A DNA stretch of 49,977 bases from the NCBI RefSeq assembly GCF_003574465.1, contig NZ_QOWC01000028.1, positions 1 through 49,977 on the forward strand, in the 5' to 3' direction. This stretch comes from Methylobacterium crusticola. Lineage in GTDB: Bacteria; Pseudomonadota; Alphaproteobacteria; Rhizobiales; Beijerinckiaceae. Below are positions 36,650 through 45,642 of the stretch, in pieces; position 1 is the first letter of the stretch; the number at the start of each line of letters is the position of its first letter. Both the position numbers and the translations under genes were made by a program. A model generated the notes under the pieces. It saw only the letters and a program-made list of their open reading frames with translations, searched no databases and had not been told where the DNA came from.

Positions 36650-38290
36650 TCAGCGGGGCAGCGGGACGCGGAAGACGTGCGCCGGCTCGTCCTCCTTGGA
36701 GGGCATGCGCGGGATCGCCCGCCCGGCGCTCGCGGCCTTGTCGAACAGGGCGGCGAGCTCGGCCAGCATCGCGGGGGAGAGTTCCGTCAGGCCGTAGCGG
36801 CGGGCGTAGGCCCCGGCCTCCGCCAAGAGCTCCGGCGGGACCGCGGGGGGCGAGGTGTCGGGCATGCGGGGCTCCTCGTGGACGGGGGTGAGCGCGGGGC
36901 GGCGCTGCCGCCAGGGCGTCGCGGCCTCGTAGGCGTGGGCGACCCGCAGGACGGTCGCCTCGTCGAAGTATCGCCCGACCACCTGCAGGTTGAGCGGCAG
37001 GCCGTCCGGGTCGTAGCCGGTGCAGAGCGAGAGGGCGGGATGGCCGCTCAGGTTGAAGACCGCGCAGGCCGTGTCGCGGGTGAAGTGCGGGACCGTCTCC
37101 GGGTCGCCGAAGCGCGGCGCGACGTGGAAGGCCCCGGGGATCAGCAGGGCGTCGACGGAGCGCACGAGCGCGTCGGTGGCGCGGGCGAGCGCGCGCCGCA
37201 GGCGCAGGGCCGCCAGGTAGTCGACGGCGCGGACGCAGAAGCCCGTCATCATCTTGGCCCGCAGGGCCCGCCCCATGAGGTGCGGGCGCTCCAGCAGGTC
37301 CGCCTCGTGGATCGAGAAGGACTCGGCCCAGTTGATGACCCAGCTCGCCTCCCGGTAGTGGCTCAAGGGGGCCGGCAGCACCACCTCCCGGATCACCGCC
37401 CCGGCCGCCCGCAGAATGTCGGCGGCCTCGTCGAGCGCGCGCCGGTTCGCCGGGTCGAGGGCGTCGCCCTCCGGGCCGAGATCGCGCACGATCCCGATCA
37501 CCAGGCCGGCGACACCGGCCCGCAGGGAGGCGCGGTAATCCGGCACGGCCGCGGCGGCGCTCGAGGGATCGGCGGGGTCGTGGCCCGCGGTGGCGCCGAG
37601 CACGATGGCCTGGTCCTCCACCGTCCAGGTCAGCGCGCCCGTGTGGTCGAGCGACCAGCAATTCGGCAGGCAGCCGGCGCGGCTGTTGAGGCCGAAGGTC
37701 GCCTTCAGGCCCTGGAGGCCGCAGGCGGCGGCCGGCAGGCGGATCGAGCCGCCGGTGTCGGAGCCGAGGGCGAAGAGCGCCGTGCCGGCCGCGACGGCGG
37801 CGCCCGCCCCCGTGGACGAGCCGCCCGTGAAGCGCCCGAGGTCCCAGGGGTTGCGGGCCGCCGGGTACGGCAGGTCGTGGTAGACTTGCCCGTTGCCGGT
37901 CCCGTACTCCCAGGTGTTGAGCTTGCCCACCAGCACCGCGCCGGCGGCCTCCAGGCGCGCCACGATGGTCGAGGAGGCCGTCTGCGGGGGGCTGTCCTGC
38001 ATCAGGCGCGACCCGCCCGTCGTGCGCAGGCCGGCCACGTGGTAATTGTCCTTCACGCCGAACGGGATGCCGTGGAGCGGCCCGCGCCAGCGCCCGGCCA
38101 TGATCTCGCTCTCGGCCTGCCGGGCGGCCGCGCGGGCGCGCTCGCCGAGGACCGCGATGTAGCTGTGGAGCCGCGCGTCCACGGCGTCGATGCGCGCCAG
38201 GACCGCGTCGAGGAGCTCGACCGGCGACAGCTTGCGCGCGCCGATGAGCGCGCCGGCCTCGGATACCGGGAGGTGGTGGAGATCCGTCAT
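36650..38290 (-). CDS. Amidase 2 fused to a C-terminal AtzG/DUF4089-like subunit
   Basis: A 546-residue frame runs without a stop from an amidase into an AtzG-like domain. The amidase has Lys80 (HGIPFGVKDNY), cis-Ser158 (FTGGSSTGAGAAV) and Ser182 (GSDTGGSIRLPA). Its normal end (TPWRQRRP, where amidase 3 ends TPWRARRAEVR) is followed by a short linker. A 71-residue segment with ELLAEAGAYARRYGLTELSP and DEPAHVF comes next, matching the free small protein at 47134-47355. An ATG at 36865 could also start the small domain alone. In Pseudomonas ADP cyanuric acid breakdown, AtzG is a separate small subunit holding AtzE, like GatC with GatA. The start overlaps the amidase 3 stop by four bases (ATGA). 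Confidence 0.85.
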   Translation of the reverse strand: MTDLHHLPVSEAGALIGARKLSPVELLDAVLARIDAVDARLHSYIAVLGERARAAARQAESEIMAGRWRGPLHGIPFGVKDNYHVAGLRTTGGSRLMQDSPPQTASSTIVARLEAAGAVLVGKLNTWEYGTGNGQVYHDLPYPAARNPWDLGRFTGGSSTGAGAAVAAGTALFALGSDTGGSIRLPAAACGLQGLKATFGLNSRAGCLPNCWSLDHTGALTWTVEDQAIVLGATAGHDPADPSSAAAAVPDYRASLRAGVAGLVIGIVRDLGPEGDALDPANRRALDEAADILRAAGAVIREVVLPAPLSHYREASWVINWAESFSIHEADLLERPHLMGRALRAKMMTGFCVRAVDYLAALRLRRALARATDALVRSVDALLIPGAFHVAPRFGDPETVPHFTRDTACAVFNLSGHPALSLCTGYDPDGLPLNLQVVGRYFDEATVLRVAHAYEAATPWRQRRPALTPVHEEPRMPDTSPPAVPPELLAEAGAYARRYGLTELSPAMLAELAALFDKAASAGRAIPRMPSKEDEPAHVFRVPLPR

Positions 38291-39708
38291 CGTACCTCTG
38301 CCCTGCGCGCCCGCCACGGCGTCGCGTTCTCGTAGGCCGCGGCGACCCGCAGGATCGTCGCCTCGTCGAAGCGGTGGCCGACGATCTGCCAGGAGGTCGG
38401 CAGTCCCGCCGGCGTGAAGCCGGTGCATTGCACGAGGCTCGGATGGCCCGACAGGTTGAAGGGCGTCATCGTGCTCTCGACCGTGAAGGCGGTCATCGCG
38501 GCCCCGTCGGCGAGGCGCGGCGCGACGTGGTGGGTGCCGAAGGTCACGAGGGCGTCGACGCCGGCGAGCACCCCCTCGACGGAGTCCGCGATCTCGCGCC
38601 GCCGGCGCTGCGCCGCGATGTAGTCCGCCGCGCGCACGAGCGTCCCGCCCAGGAGCTTGTCGCGGAGCGCGAAGCCGAGCTCGGCCGGGTGGTCCCGCAG
38701 CTCCGCCTCGTGGATCGAGGCCGATTCCGGCGGCCCGATCAGGCGCGAGACCGCGAAGCACGCCGCGGCCGGGATGGGCAGCGCCGTCTCGACCAGGGTG
38801 GCGCCGAGCCCCTCGAGGATCGCGAGCCCGGCCGCGAGGGCCGCGGCCATGTCGGGGTCGGGCGGCGGGAAGCCCTCGCCCCCCTCGGCCGCGACGGCGA
38901 TGCGCAGGCCGGCGATCCCCCGGCCGATCCGGCGCCGGTAATCCGGCACGGCCACGTCCTCGGTCACGGGGTCCGCGGGGTCGGGCCCGGCGATGGCCCC
39001 GAGGACGATCGCCGCGTCCTCGGCGGTCCAGGTGAAGGGGCCCGGGACGTCGAGGGAGGCGCAGTTCGGCAGGAGGCCGTGGCGGCTGACGCGGCCCGGC
39101 GTCGGCTTCAGGCCCACCACGCCGCAGGCGGCGGCCGGCAGGCGCACCGATCCGGTGGTGTCGGAGCCGAGGCCGAACATCGCCGTGCCGGCCGCCACCG
39201 CGGCGCCGACGCCCGTCGAGGAGCCGCCGGCGAAGCGCTCCAGGTCCCACGGGTTGCGGGTCGTGGGGAACGGCGAGTCGCCGTACTCGCCGCCGTTGCC
39301 GGTGCCGTACTCCCAGGTCGAGAGCTTGCCGAGGCAGACGGCGCCCGCGCGCCTCAGGCGCGCCACCAGCGTGGCGTCCCGGTCGGCGACGGCGTCGCGC
39401 CGCAACCGGGAATTGGCGGTCGTGGGCAGGCCCGCCACGTCGTAATTGTCCTTCACCGCGAAGGGCAGCCCGTGCAAGGGCCCGCGCCGCCGCCCCGCCG
39501 CGAGCTCGTCGGCGGCGGCCCGCGCGGCCGCGCGGGCGCCCGCGGCATCGACCAGGATGTAGCTCTTGAGCCGGCCGTCGACCGCCGCGATGCGGGCGAG
39601 GAACGCCTCGACGAGGTCGACCGGCGACAGGGTGCCGAGGGCGATGCGCCGCGACGCCTGCGCGACCGTGAGGGCCCAGAGCGGCGCGGCGTGGTCCGGT
39701 TGCGTCAT
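38287..39708 (-). CDS. Amidase-signature hydrolase 3 (AtzE-like)
   Basis: The 473-residue amidase has Lys86 (HGLPFAVKDNYD), cis-Ser163 (FAGGSSTGVGAAV) and Ser187 (GSDTTGSVRLPA). It shares long blocks with amidase 2 (KLSTWEYGTGNG versus KLNTWEYGTGNG, the late SGHPSLVQCTGF and FDEATILRVAAAYENATPW), so the two are tandem paralogues. It overlaps the ATP-binding gene before it and amidase 2 after it by four bases each (ATGA), linking transport and hydrolysis. It may use the small subunit fused to amidase 2. Substrate unknown. Confidence 0.92.
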   Translation of the reverse strand: MTQPDHAAPLWALTVAQASRRIALGTLSPVDLVEAFLARIAAVDGRLKSYILVDAAGARAAARAAADELAAGRRRGPLHGLPFAVKDNYDVAGLPTTANSRLRRDAVADRDATLVARLRRAGAVCLGKLSTWEYGTGNGGEYGDSPFPTTRNPWDLERFAGGSSTGVGAAVAAGTAMFGLGSDTTGSVRLPAAACGVVGLKPTPGRVSRHGLLPNCASLDVPGPFTWTAEDAAIVLGAIAGPDPADPVTEDVAVPDYRRRIGRGIAGLRIAVAAEGGEGFPPPDPDMAAALAAGLAILEGLGATLVETALPIPAAACFAVSRLIGPPESASIHEAELRDHPAELGFALRDKLLGGTLVRAADYIAAQRRRREIADSVEGVLAGVDALVTFGTHHVAPRLADGAAMTAFTVESTMTPFNLSGHPSLVQCTGFTPAGLPTSWQIVGHRFDEATILRVAAAYENATPWRARRAEVR

Positions 39709-40757
39709 GCGGCGAGGTCCTTCTCCGCCGGGGTGAGTGGGGGCGAGGCCTCGAAGGCGAGGTCGGGCGCGTAGCCGAGGCAGCGGGCGCCCTGCCCCGG
39801 CGCCGGCCGGTACAGGTCCGGCGACGCGGCGAGGCAGGCCTCGCGGGCGTCCGGGCAGCGCGGCGCGAAGCTGCATCCGGGCGGCAGGTCGGCCAGGTCG
39901 GGCGGCGCGCCGGCGATGGGCGTCAGCCGGGCGCCCTTCGCGGCGCCCTGGACGGTCGAGCGCAGGAGGCCCCGGGTGTAGGGATGCCGGGGGGTGTCGA
40001 TGACCTGCTCGACGTCCCCCGTCTCGACGAAGCGGCCCGCGTACATGACGGCGATCCGGTCGGCGGTCTCGCAGGCGACGCCGAGATCGTGGGTCACGAC
40101 GATCGTCGCCATGCCGAGCTCGCGCTGGAGCGCGCGCAGGAGCAGCAGGATCTGGATCTGCACCGTGGCGTCGAGGGCCGTCGTCGGCTCGTCGGCCAGC
40201 AGCACCTTGGGGCGGCAGGCGAGCGCCATGGCGATCATGGCGCGCTGGCGCAGGCCGCCGGACAATTCGTGCGGGTAGGCGTCGAGGCGCCGGGCCGCCG
40301 AGGGGATCTGCACGAGGTCGAAGAGCTCGAGGGCGCGCCGGTCGGCCGCCCGGTACGACGCGCCCTCGTGGAACACGATGGTCTCGGCGATCTGCCGGCC
40401 CACGGTGAAGACGGGGTCGAGCGCCGTCATCGGCTCCTGGAAGATCATGGCCACGAGGGAGCCGCGCACGGCCCGCAGGCGGCGCTCGTCGAGGGCGAGC
40501 ACGTCGACCCCGTCGACCGTGACCCGGCCGCCGAGGCGCGCGGTCGGCGGGAAGAGCCGCATCAGCGCGCGCAGGGTCACGCTCTTGCCCGAGCCCGACT
40601 CGCCGAGGAGGCAGAGGGTCTCGCCGGGCTCGAGCGTGAACGAGACGCCGTTGACGACCGAGAGGTCGAGGTCGCGCGACACGAAGCGCACGGTGAGGTC
40701 GTCGACCGCGACGAGCGGCGCGGCGGGCCGCCGGGGGGAGGCTGTCATGAGGCTCAT
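39705..40757 (-). CDS. Dpp/Opp-type ABC importer ATPase (DppD-like)
   Basis: The 350-residue ATPase has Walker A GESGSGKS (52-59), Q-loop FQEP, signature LSGGLRQR, Walker B VLLADEPTTALD and switch His in VTHDLG. The C-terminal oligopeptide/dipeptide extension is present, with a cysteine-rich block (GCSFAPRCPDAREAC) that in this family often binds an iron-sulfur cluster. It powers uptake with the DppF-like ATPase, and its ATG directly follows that gene's TGA. Peptides, nickel, or amide compounds are all possible cargo; the amidase context favours amides. Confidence 0.93.
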   Translation of the reverse strand: MSLMTASPRRPAAPLVAVDDLTVRFVSRDLDLSVVNGVSFTLEPGETLCLLGESGSGKSVTLRALMRLFPPTARLGGRVTVDGVDVLALDERRLRAVRGSLVAMIFQEPMTALDPVFTVGRQIAETIVFHEGASYRAADRRALELFDLVQIPSAARRLDAYPHELSGGLRQRAMIAMALACRPKVLLADEPTTALDATVQIQILLLLRALQRELGMATIVVTHDLGVACETADRIAVMYAGRFVETGDVEQVIDTPRHPYTRGLLRSTVQGAAKGARLTPIAGAPPDLADLPPGCSFAPRCPDAREACLAASPDLYRPAPGQGARCLGYAPDLAFEASPPLTPAEKDLAA

Positions 40758-41936
40758 TCAGGCCGCCGCCCGGGTGTGCCCGGACCCGGGCTGGCGGGCG
40801 TGGCAGGCGACGGGGTGCGGCGCGTCGGGACCGGCCGCGGCGAGCAGCGGCTCCCGCCCGGCGCAGACCGGCTCGGCCAGGGGGCAGCGGGTGCGGAAGC
40901 GGCAGCCGCTCGGCGGGTTGATCGGGTTCGGCGGGTCGCCGGACAGCGGCGGCACGGACCGGCGCCGGCGCGGATCGAGGCTCGGCCGGGAGGAGAGCAG
41001 CGCCTCCGTGTAGGGATGGCGCGGCCGCTCGTAGATCTCCGCGACGGTGCCGATCTCGACCGGCTTGCCGAGGTACATCACCAGCACGCGGTCGCTCATG
41101 TACTGCACCACGTTGAGATCGTGCGAGATGAAGATGTAGGTCAGGGCGAGGCGCGCCTTGAGGTCCTGGAGCAGGTTGAGGACCTGCGCCTCCACGGACT
41201 TGTCGAGGGCCGACACCGATTCGTCGAGGATGAGCAGGCGCGGCTCCATGGCGAGCGCCCGGGCGATGTTCACGCGCTGGCGCTGGCCCCCGGAGAGCTC
41301 GTGGGGGTAGCGCTGGGCGAACTGCCCGGGGGTGAGGCCGACGAGGCCGAGCATCGTCCGGGCCCGGTCCCGCGCCTCCGGGACCGGCATCCCGGCGGCC
41401 TTGCGGCCGAAGGCGATCGAATCCTCGATGGTCAGGCGCGGGTTGAGGGAGGCGTGCGAGTCCTGGAACACCATCTGCATCTGCCGGCGCAGGTCGCGCA
41501 CGCTGAGGCCGCGCATGGCCCCGACCTCCTCGCCGTCGAACACGACCTGCCCGGCATCCGGCGCGATCAGGTGCATGAGCAGGCGGGCCGTCGTCGACTT
41601 GCCGCAGCCGGACTCGCCGACGATGCCGAGGGTCTCGCCCTTGGCGATGGCGAAGTCGACCCCGTCGACGGCCTGGACCCAGCCCTGCGGACGCCCGAGC
41701 AGGCCTCCGGCCAGGGGAAAGTGCTTGCGCAGCCCCGTCACCGCGAGGAGCGGCTGCGCCGGCCCGCCCCGGTCCCGGGGATCCTGGGGACCGCCACGAT
41801 CCCGGGGATCCTCGCGATCCCGGGGATCGCCGCGATCCCGGGGGTCGCCACGATCCCGGGGATCGCCGCGATCCCGGGGGTCGCCGCGGTCTCCCGGCGT
41901 GGCCGGGCGGCGGGCCGCGGCTGTGTCGAGCCCCAT
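40758..41936 (-). CDS. Dpp/Opp-type ABC importer ATPase (DppF-like) with repeated N-terminal extension
   Basis: The ATPase part starts near residue 62 (PLLAVTGLRKHFPL) and has Walker A GESGCGKST, Q-loop FQDS, signature LSGGQRQRVNIARAL, Walker B LLILDESVSALD and the C-terminal CRFRTRCP cysteine block. Before it lie about 60 extra residues made almost entirely of GDPRDR hexads, encoded by 18-base tandem repeats. Family members usually lack this. The ATG at 41936 is the only ATG at the front of the frame, but a start within the repeats or later cannot be excluded. It is nine bases after the permease gene. Confidence 0.92.
   Translation of the reverse strand: MGLDTAAARRPATPGDRGDPRDRGDPRDRGDPRDRGDPRDREDPRDRGGPQDPRDRGGPAQPLLAVTGLRKHFPLAGGLLGRPQGWVQAVDGVDFAIAKGETLGIVGESGCGKSTTARLLMHLIAPDAGQVVFDGEEVGAMRGLSVRDLRRQMQMVFQDSHASLNPRLTIEDSIAFGRKAAGMPVPEARDRARTMLGLVGLTPGQFAQRYPHELSGGQRQRVNIARALAMEPRLLILDESVSALDKSVEAQVLNLLQDLKARLALTYIFISHDLNVVQYMSDRVLVMYLGKPVEIGTVAEIYERPRHPYTEALLSSRPSLDPRRRRSVPPLSGDPPNPINPPSGCRFRTRCPLAEPVCAGREPLLAAAGPDAPHPVACHARQPGSGHTRAAA
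41797..41886 (-). repeat. 18-base minisatellite in the DppF-like gene, five near-perfect copies
   Basis: Units begin at 41797, 41815, 41833, 41851 and 41869 and follow CGATCCCGGGGATCGCCG with one to three changes each. Degenerate units extend the array to roughly 41770-41900. Each codes for one GDPRDR hexad on the minus strand, so gain or loss of units keeps the frame. Confidence 0.9.
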
Positions 41937-41945
41937 GCGCGCTCC

Positions 41946-42857
41946 CTACTGCTTGACGTCCATGGCGGCGCGGATCCCGTCGCTCATGAGGTTGAAGCAC
42001 ATCGACGTCGCGAAGATCGCGACGCCGGGCAGCACGGCGTTGACCGGCGCCACGTAGATCGACTGGCGCAGCGTGTTGAGCATCAGGCCCCATTCGGGCT
42101 CCGGCGGCTTGATGCCGAGGCCGAGGAACGAGAGCCCCGAGGCGAGCACGATCGAGACCGAGATCAGGGTCGAGGCGTAGCTGAGGATCGGCCCCGTCAC
42201 GTTCGAGACGACGTGCCCGGTCACGATCCGCCAGCCGGAGGCGCCGGTCGCGCGGGCGGCCTCGATGTAGTCCTGCGTGCGCACCTGCGTGGTGACGCTC
42301 TCGGCCACGCGGGCGATGGGCGGCACGAGGACGAGGGTGAGCGAGAAGATCGTGTTGCCGATGCCGGCCCCGAGCACGCCCGAGATCGCCACCGCCAGGA
42401 GCACCGACGGGAAGGCGTAGAACACGTCGATCGCCCGCATGATCAGCATGTTGACGCGCCCGCCCGCGTAGCCGGCCAGGATCCCGAACAGCGATCCGAC
42501 CAGCGTCGCGAGGACGACCGGCGCGAAGCCCATGAAGAGCGAGAGCCGGCCGCCGTAGATCAGCCGGGAGAGGAGGTCGCGCCCGAGCTCGTCGGTGCCG
42601 AGCGGGTAGCTCGGGTTCTCGCCCGGGGCGAGCAGCCGGCGCAGCATGCTGGTCCGGTAGGGGTCGTGCGGCGCGATCGCGGGCGCGAAGGCCGCCGCGA
42701 GCACGATGGCGAGGAGGATCACCGCGCAGGCGAGCGTGACCGGGTCGCGCAGGATGCGGCGCAGGACGTTGCGCCAGAAGCTGCGGGAGGCGGGCCGGCG
42801 GCCCTTCCGGGGCGCGGCGGCGGCGGCGGGCGGCGCCAGGACGGCTTCGTTGGGCAT
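41946..42857 (-). CDS. Dpp/Opp-type ABC importer permease (DppC-like)
   Basis: The 303-residue inner-membrane protein has the DppC layout: a basic N-terminus, one helix (VTLACAVILLAIVLAAAFAPAIA), the block APHDPYRTSML, TDELGRDLLSRLIYGGRLSL, and the EAA loop EAARATGASGWRIVTGHVVSN. A late LSFLGLGIKPPEPEWGLML follows. It pairs with the DppB-like permease. The ATG at 42857 is preferred; a GTG one codon earlier is possible. It is seven bases after the DppB-like gene. Confidence 0.94.
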   Translation of the reverse strand: MPNEAVLAPPAAAAAPRKGRRPASRSFWRNVLRRILRDPVTLACAVILLAIVLAAAFAPAIAPHDPYRTSMLRRLLAPGENPSYPLGTDELGRDLLSRLIYGGRLSLFMGFAPVVLATLVGSLFGILAGYAGGRVNMLIMRAIDVFYAFPSVLLAVAISGVLGAGIGNTIFSLTLVLVPPIARVAESVTTQVRTQDYIEAARATGASGWRIVTGHVVSNVTGPILSYASTLISVSIVLASGLSFLGLGIKPPEPEWGLMLNTLRQSIYVAPVNAVLPGVAIFATSMCFNLMSDGIRAAMDVKQ

Positions 42858-42864
42858 CACGGCC

Positions 42865-43809
42865 TCAGGCGCGCTTGATGCGCGGATCGACCACCGACTG
42901 CACGATGTCGACCGCGAGATTGATGAACACGAAGAAGAGCGCGAGCACGAGGATCGTGCCCTGCAGCACCGGCAGGTCGCGGGTGAAGATCGCGTTGTTG
43001 AGGAGGAAGCCGGTGCCGGGCCAGGCGAACACCGTCTCGACCAGGATCGAGCCGCCGAGGAGCTGCGCGAGCTGGAGCCCCATCACGGCGAGCACCGCGG
43101 GCAGCGCGTTCTTGACCACGTGCACGAAGACGCGGCGGCCGGGCAGGCCCTTTGCGTAGAGGGTCTGCATGAAGTCCTGCTTGCGCACGTCGATGACGGT
43201 CCCGCGCAGGGAGCGCGCGATGATGCCGGCCGGGATCACCGCCAGGGTCAGGGCCGGCAGCACCATGTGCTGCACGTCGTCCCAGCGCAGCGAGAGGCCG
43301 CCCGAGCCCATGCCGGTGGCGGGCAGCAGGTTCAGGTTGACGGCGAAGATCACCACCAGGACCATGCCGAGCCAGTAGTGCGGGATCGACACCCCGGTGG
43401 TCGACAGGACGGTGACGCCGCGGTCCCGGAGGCTGCCGGCGGTGTAGCCCGACACGAGGCCGAGGCCGGTGCCGAGCACGAAGGCGATCACGACGGCCGC
43501 CGCCGACAGGATCAGGGTGTTGGCGACCGCCGGGAAGACCTCGCTCGCGACCGGCCGGCGCGTCATGGTCGAGACGCCGAAATCCCCGCTCGCCATGTTG
43601 AGCAGCCACTTCAGGTACTGGACGGGCAGCGGCCGGTCGAAGCCGTAGGCCTGCCGGATCTGGGCCATCACCTCCGGCGAGGCGCCGTCCGGCATGACGG
43701 CGCTCAGGGGATCGCCCGGGGCGATATGGATGAGCGAGAAGCAGACGAGGGACACCCCGATCACGATCGGGAGCGTGTAGAGGATCCGTCGCAGCACGTA
43801 GATCAGCAT
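42865..43809 (-). CDS. Dpp/Opp-type ABC importer permease (DppB-like)
   Basis: The 314-residue permease starts MLIYVLRRILYTLPIVIGVSL, then shows FSLIHIAPGDPL, the LGLVSGYTAGSLRD loop, SIPHYWLGMVLVVIF and the EAA-like loop QTLYAKGLPGRRVFVHVVKNALP. The family block ILVETVFAWPGTGFLLNNAI and C-terminal VDPRIKRA are also present. Six helices are expected. It is 68 bases after the substrate-binding protein gene. Confidence 0.95.
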   Translation of the reverse strand: MLIYVLRRILYTLPIVIGVSLVCFSLIHIAPGDPLSAVMPDGASPEVMAQIRQAYGFDRPLPVQYLKWLLNMASGDFGVSTMTRRPVASEVFPAVANTLILSAAAVVIAFVLGTGLGLVSGYTAGSLRDRGVTVLSTTGVSIPHYWLGMVLVVIFAVNLNLLPATGMGSGGLSLRWDDVQHMVLPALTLAVIPAGIIARSLRGTVIDVRKQDFMQTLYAKGLPGRRVFVHVVKNALPAVLAVMGLQLAQLLGGSILVETVFAWPGTGFLLNNAIFTRDLPVLQGTILVLALFFVFINLAVDIVQSVVDPRIKRA

Positions 43810-43877
43810 GGCGGCCTGCCTGCAAAGCCCCTCGTGGTGGGCCGCGCCGCCCAGGCGGGGCGCGGTCCGTTCGTCCG

Positions 43878-45503
43878 CTACTCGACGGTGACGGAGGTGA
43901 GATCCTGGAACCAGCTCTGGGCCTGGACGAAGCCCTTCACGTTCGGCCGCATGGCGCGCGGGTTGAGGTCGTGCACGACCCAGAGCCACATCGCGTCGTC
44001 CACCATCACGGTGTGCAGCTCGGCCAGGACCTTGTCCTGCTCCTTCGGGTCGAAGGTCTGCTTGGCCTTCGTGGCGAGGGCGTCGGCCTTGTCGTTCTTG
44101 TAGCGGCCCCAGTTGAAGCCGAGCGGCACCGGCATGAACGACGCCGCCGGCCCGATCAGCCCGATATCCGGGTCCCAGTAGGCGGTCGAGTTGTTGATGC
44201 CGCTCCGGCCCTTGTTCTCCGGTGCCCAGGCACCGAGGCGGCGCCGGGTGCGCAGGGCCTCCCAGTCGAGCACCTCGAACTCCATGTCGATGCCGACGTC
44301 CTTGAAGTTCTCCTTGATGAACTCGTTCATCGGCAGCGGCTGCATCTGCCCGGATCCCGAGGTCGAGATGATCATGGTGAGCCGCAGCGGCTTCTTGGGC
44401 CCGTAGCCCGCCTCGGCGAGGAGGCGCATCGCCTCCTTGGGATCGTACGTGATGTCGAAGCTCGGGCGGCCGAACCAGGGGTGGCTCGGGTCGATCTGGC
44501 CCTTGGCCGGCACCGCGAGCCCGCCAAGGAGCTTGACGAGCCCCTCGCGGTCGATGGCGAGGTTCGCGGCCTTGCGGACGCGCACGTCCCGGAACGGCGA
44601 GTCGTCGAGGAAGCTCAGCTGGTAGGGCCAGACGTGCGGGTAGATGTTGGTGACGATCTGCATCTTCTGCTGCCTGAGCCGCGGGATGGCGTCGGGCGGC
44701 GGCGCCTCGACCCAGTCCACCTGGCCCGACAGCAGGGCGGCGACGCGGGTGTTCGAGTCCGGCATCGGGTACAGGATCAGCCGCTCCGATTTCGGGATGC
44801 GCGCGGGATCCCAGTGGTTCGCGTTGCGCACGAGGTCGGCGCGCTCGCGCGGCTTGAACGATTCGAGCCTCCACGGGCCGGTGCCGGACGGCTTCTGCGC
44901 CACCTTGTTCCAGTCGCGCCCCATCTCCTCCCAGCGCCTGGGGCTCGACATGAAGATGTTGGCGAGGGCGTAGGGCAGGTTGGCATCGGGCTGCTTGGTG
45001 GTGATCTCGACCGTGTAGTCGTCGATCTTGCGCCAGCTCGCGAGCGAGCCGTCCCACAGGGAGCCCTGCACGGCCTGCGCCTCGTCGTATTGCGGGGCGC
45101 TCTTCGTCAGCAGCTTGTCGAAGTTGAACGTCACGGCGTCGGCGGTGAATTCCGAGCCGTCGTGGAACTTGACGCCCCGGCGGAGCCGGAAGGTCCAGAC
45201 CTTCTTGTCGTCGTCGTGCACCGCCCAGCTCTCGGCCAGGTCCGGCACGATGACGGGCGGGCGGTCGGCCTTCGACAGGTCCCAGCGCGTCAGCCCGTCG
45301 TAGACCGTGATGCCCATGAAGCGGATGCCCTCGCCGCCCTGGCTCGGCTCGCCCGTGGTGAGCGGGATGTCGCCGGCCGTCATGGCGACCCGCAGCGTGC
45401 CGGGCTTCGACTGCGCCAGCGCCGGGCCCGCGGCGAGCGCGAGCCCGAGGCCCGAGAGTAGCGCCGCGCTCGCCAGCGGCTTGGAGCAACCACGTCTGAT
45501 CAT
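43878..45503 (-). CDS. Periplasmic substrate-binding protein of the Dpp/Opp family (SBP_bac_5)
   Basis: The 541-residue product has a signal peptide (RRGCSKPLASAALLSGLGLALAAGPALAQ) and the family-5 solute-binding pattern: GITVYDGLTRWD, PDLAESWAVHDDDKKVWTFRLRRGVKFHDGSEFTADAV, YALANIFMSSPRRW, GTGPWRLESF and FRDVRVRKAANLAIDREGLVKLL. It captures the ligand for the importer encoded just downstream. The family binds peptides, glutathione, nickel and other compounds, so cargo is open. It is the first transporter gene, placed after the hairpin at 45643-45705. Confidence 0.95.
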   Translation of the reverse strand: MIRRGCSKPLASAALLSGLGLALAAGPALAQSKPGTLRVAMTAGDIPLTTGEPSQGGEGIRFMGITVYDGLTRWDLSKADRPPVIVPDLAESWAVHDDDKKVWTFRLRRGVKFHDGSEFTADAVTFNFDKLLTKSAPQYDEAQAVQGSLWDGSLASWRKIDDYTVEITTKQPDANLPYALANIFMSSPRRWEEMGRDWNKVAQKPSGTGPWRLESFKPRERADLVRNANHWDPARIPKSERLILYPMPDSNTRVAALLSGQVDWVEAPPPDAIPRLRQQKMQIVTNIYPHVWPYQLSFLDDSPFRDVRVRKAANLAIDREGLVKLLGGLAVPAKGQIDPSHPWFGRPSFDITYDPKEAMRLLAEAGYGPKKPLRLTMIISTSGSGQMQPLPMNEFIKENFKDVGIDMEFEVLDWEALRTRRRLGAWAPENKGRSGINNSTAYWDPDIGLIGPAASFMPVPLGFNWGRYKNDKADALATKAKQTFDPKEQDKVLAELHTVMVDDAMWLWVVHDLNPRAMRPNVKGFVQAQSWFQDLTSVTVE

Positions 45504-45642
45504 GCCCGCGTCCTCGAAACAGGATTCGTCGGCACTCCCGCGGCGTCGTCCGTCCCTGATCGCGGCCGGTTGGCCCGGCCGCCCGTCGTTGGAGCGCTCC
45601 CGCCCGGCCCGGACGCCGGTCCGGCGCGCGGGAGGGTCGGGA

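Noticed and set aside
41770..41900. Regularly spaced repeats that could suggest a CRISPR array
   Set aside because: Units are contiguous 18-base tandem copies with no spacers, and they encode an in-frame hexapeptide repeat in an ABC ATPase.
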